Of a DNA stretch of 64,000 bases, positions 63,882 through 64,000 are shown in pieces (the stretch's first letter is position 1; every line of letters begins with the position of its first letter). The stretch spans positions 4,606,001-4,670,000 of the forward strand of contig NZ_CP097269.1 in assembly GCF_028473645.1 (NCBI RefSeq), read 5' to 3'. A program made the translations under genes and the position numbers. Source of the stretch: Acidovorax sp. GBBC 1281 (GTDB taxonomy: Bacteria; Pseudomonadota; Gammaproteobacteria; Burkholderiales; Burkholderiaceae_C). The notes under the pieces were generated by a model. That model saw nothing but the letters and a program-made list of their open reading frames with translations. It made no database searches and had not been told where the DNA came from.

Positions 63882-64000
63882 AGCCCTTTCACTCACCGCA
63901 TTGATTTTTGAGGTTTCCCTGTTTTTATCGATGCTGCAGAAACAAGGAGTGCGTCTGCCTGAAAAAGAGACCAGCACTTTCTTCCTGCTTTTTTCCCTGC
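63882..64000. other. Unassigned sequence at the window end
   Basis: 119 bp beyond the second IS, AT-richer than the core genome. One plus-strand frame stays open from 63883 to the edge (a TTG at 63901, an ATG at 63949), with hydrophobic and charged residues. It is too short to judge. Confidence 0.3.

Overview
This 64 kb window is GC-rich chromosomal DNA (high-60s percent over most of it). Gene content and order point to a betaproteobacterium of the Comamonadaceae, most likely Acidovorax or a close relative. The clues are a PHA granule protein beside a TetR regulator, glyQ-glyS, fabA-fabB, lnt-corC, a lipase next to its foldase, and a family of short AT-rich hairpin repeats of a type I associate with this family. 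A perfect plant-inducible-promoter (PIP) box in front of a Pro/Ala-rich protein suggests a plant-associated member with a type III secretion system. That last point is inference, because no hrp gene lies in the window. I saw no rRNA, tRNA or CRISPR array.

Layout. 1-5.9 kb: 3' end of a PHA granule protein, a TetR regulator, a TPR-like protein, coaX, a BON-LysM protein, a rhodanese, and an operon of plsC and a YgjP-type metallopeptidase. 5.9-9.8 kb: gmhB, glyS, glyQ (all minus). 10.0-13.1 kb: fabB, fabA and a periplasmic asparaginase (minus), with a divergent LysR gene. 14.2-18.1 kb: lnt, corC, a GNAT acetyltransferase and an Lrp/AsnC regulator (minus). 18.3-20.2 kb: a secreted lipase and its chaperone, the latter broken by an in-frame amber codon. 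20.4-23.5 kb: hppD, a Bug-type binding protein and phhA (Phe/Tyr catabolism). 23.5-25.2 kb: PIP box and a candidate type III effector. 25.2-28.0 kb: an alpha/beta hydrolase and a fadD-like acyl-CoA ligase.

28.2-34.5 kb is a complete ribose operon, rbsB-A-C-R-K-D, behind two abutting LacI-type palindromes. After an MBL-fold hydrolase comes an iron-related block (35.7-40.8 kb): TonB-dependent receptor, FMN alpha-hydroxy-acid oxidase, PiuC-type dioxygenase, PepSY-like protein and cytochrome b561. 40.8-47.3 kb carries housekeeping genes (DUF4124 protein, slt, 5-FTHF cyclo-ligase, GST, a small protein behind a near-PIP box, cca, trxC). 47.5-51.4 kb is a trehalose operon, otsB-GH15-otsA.

51.6 kb to the end is an accessory type VI secretion island. 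It holds vgrG, then a PAAR-Rhs protein whose AT-rich C-terminal tip has a GHSYGG lipase nucleophile elbow, then an overlapping gene for a small exported protein (probable immunity). A second rhs copy follows that is identical over about 2.06 kb and then truncated. Two different IS5-superfamily insertion sequences lie 2 bp apart at the end. The VgrG would carry the PAAR-Rhs tip, the tip would act on membranes of neighbouring cells, and the exported protein would protect kin.

The items I consider most worth following are the PIP-box effector candidate, the Rhs lipase-tip/immunity pair, the duplicated rhs whose homology stops inside a mobile short repeat, the amber codon in the lipase foldase, and the low-GC insert in glyS.
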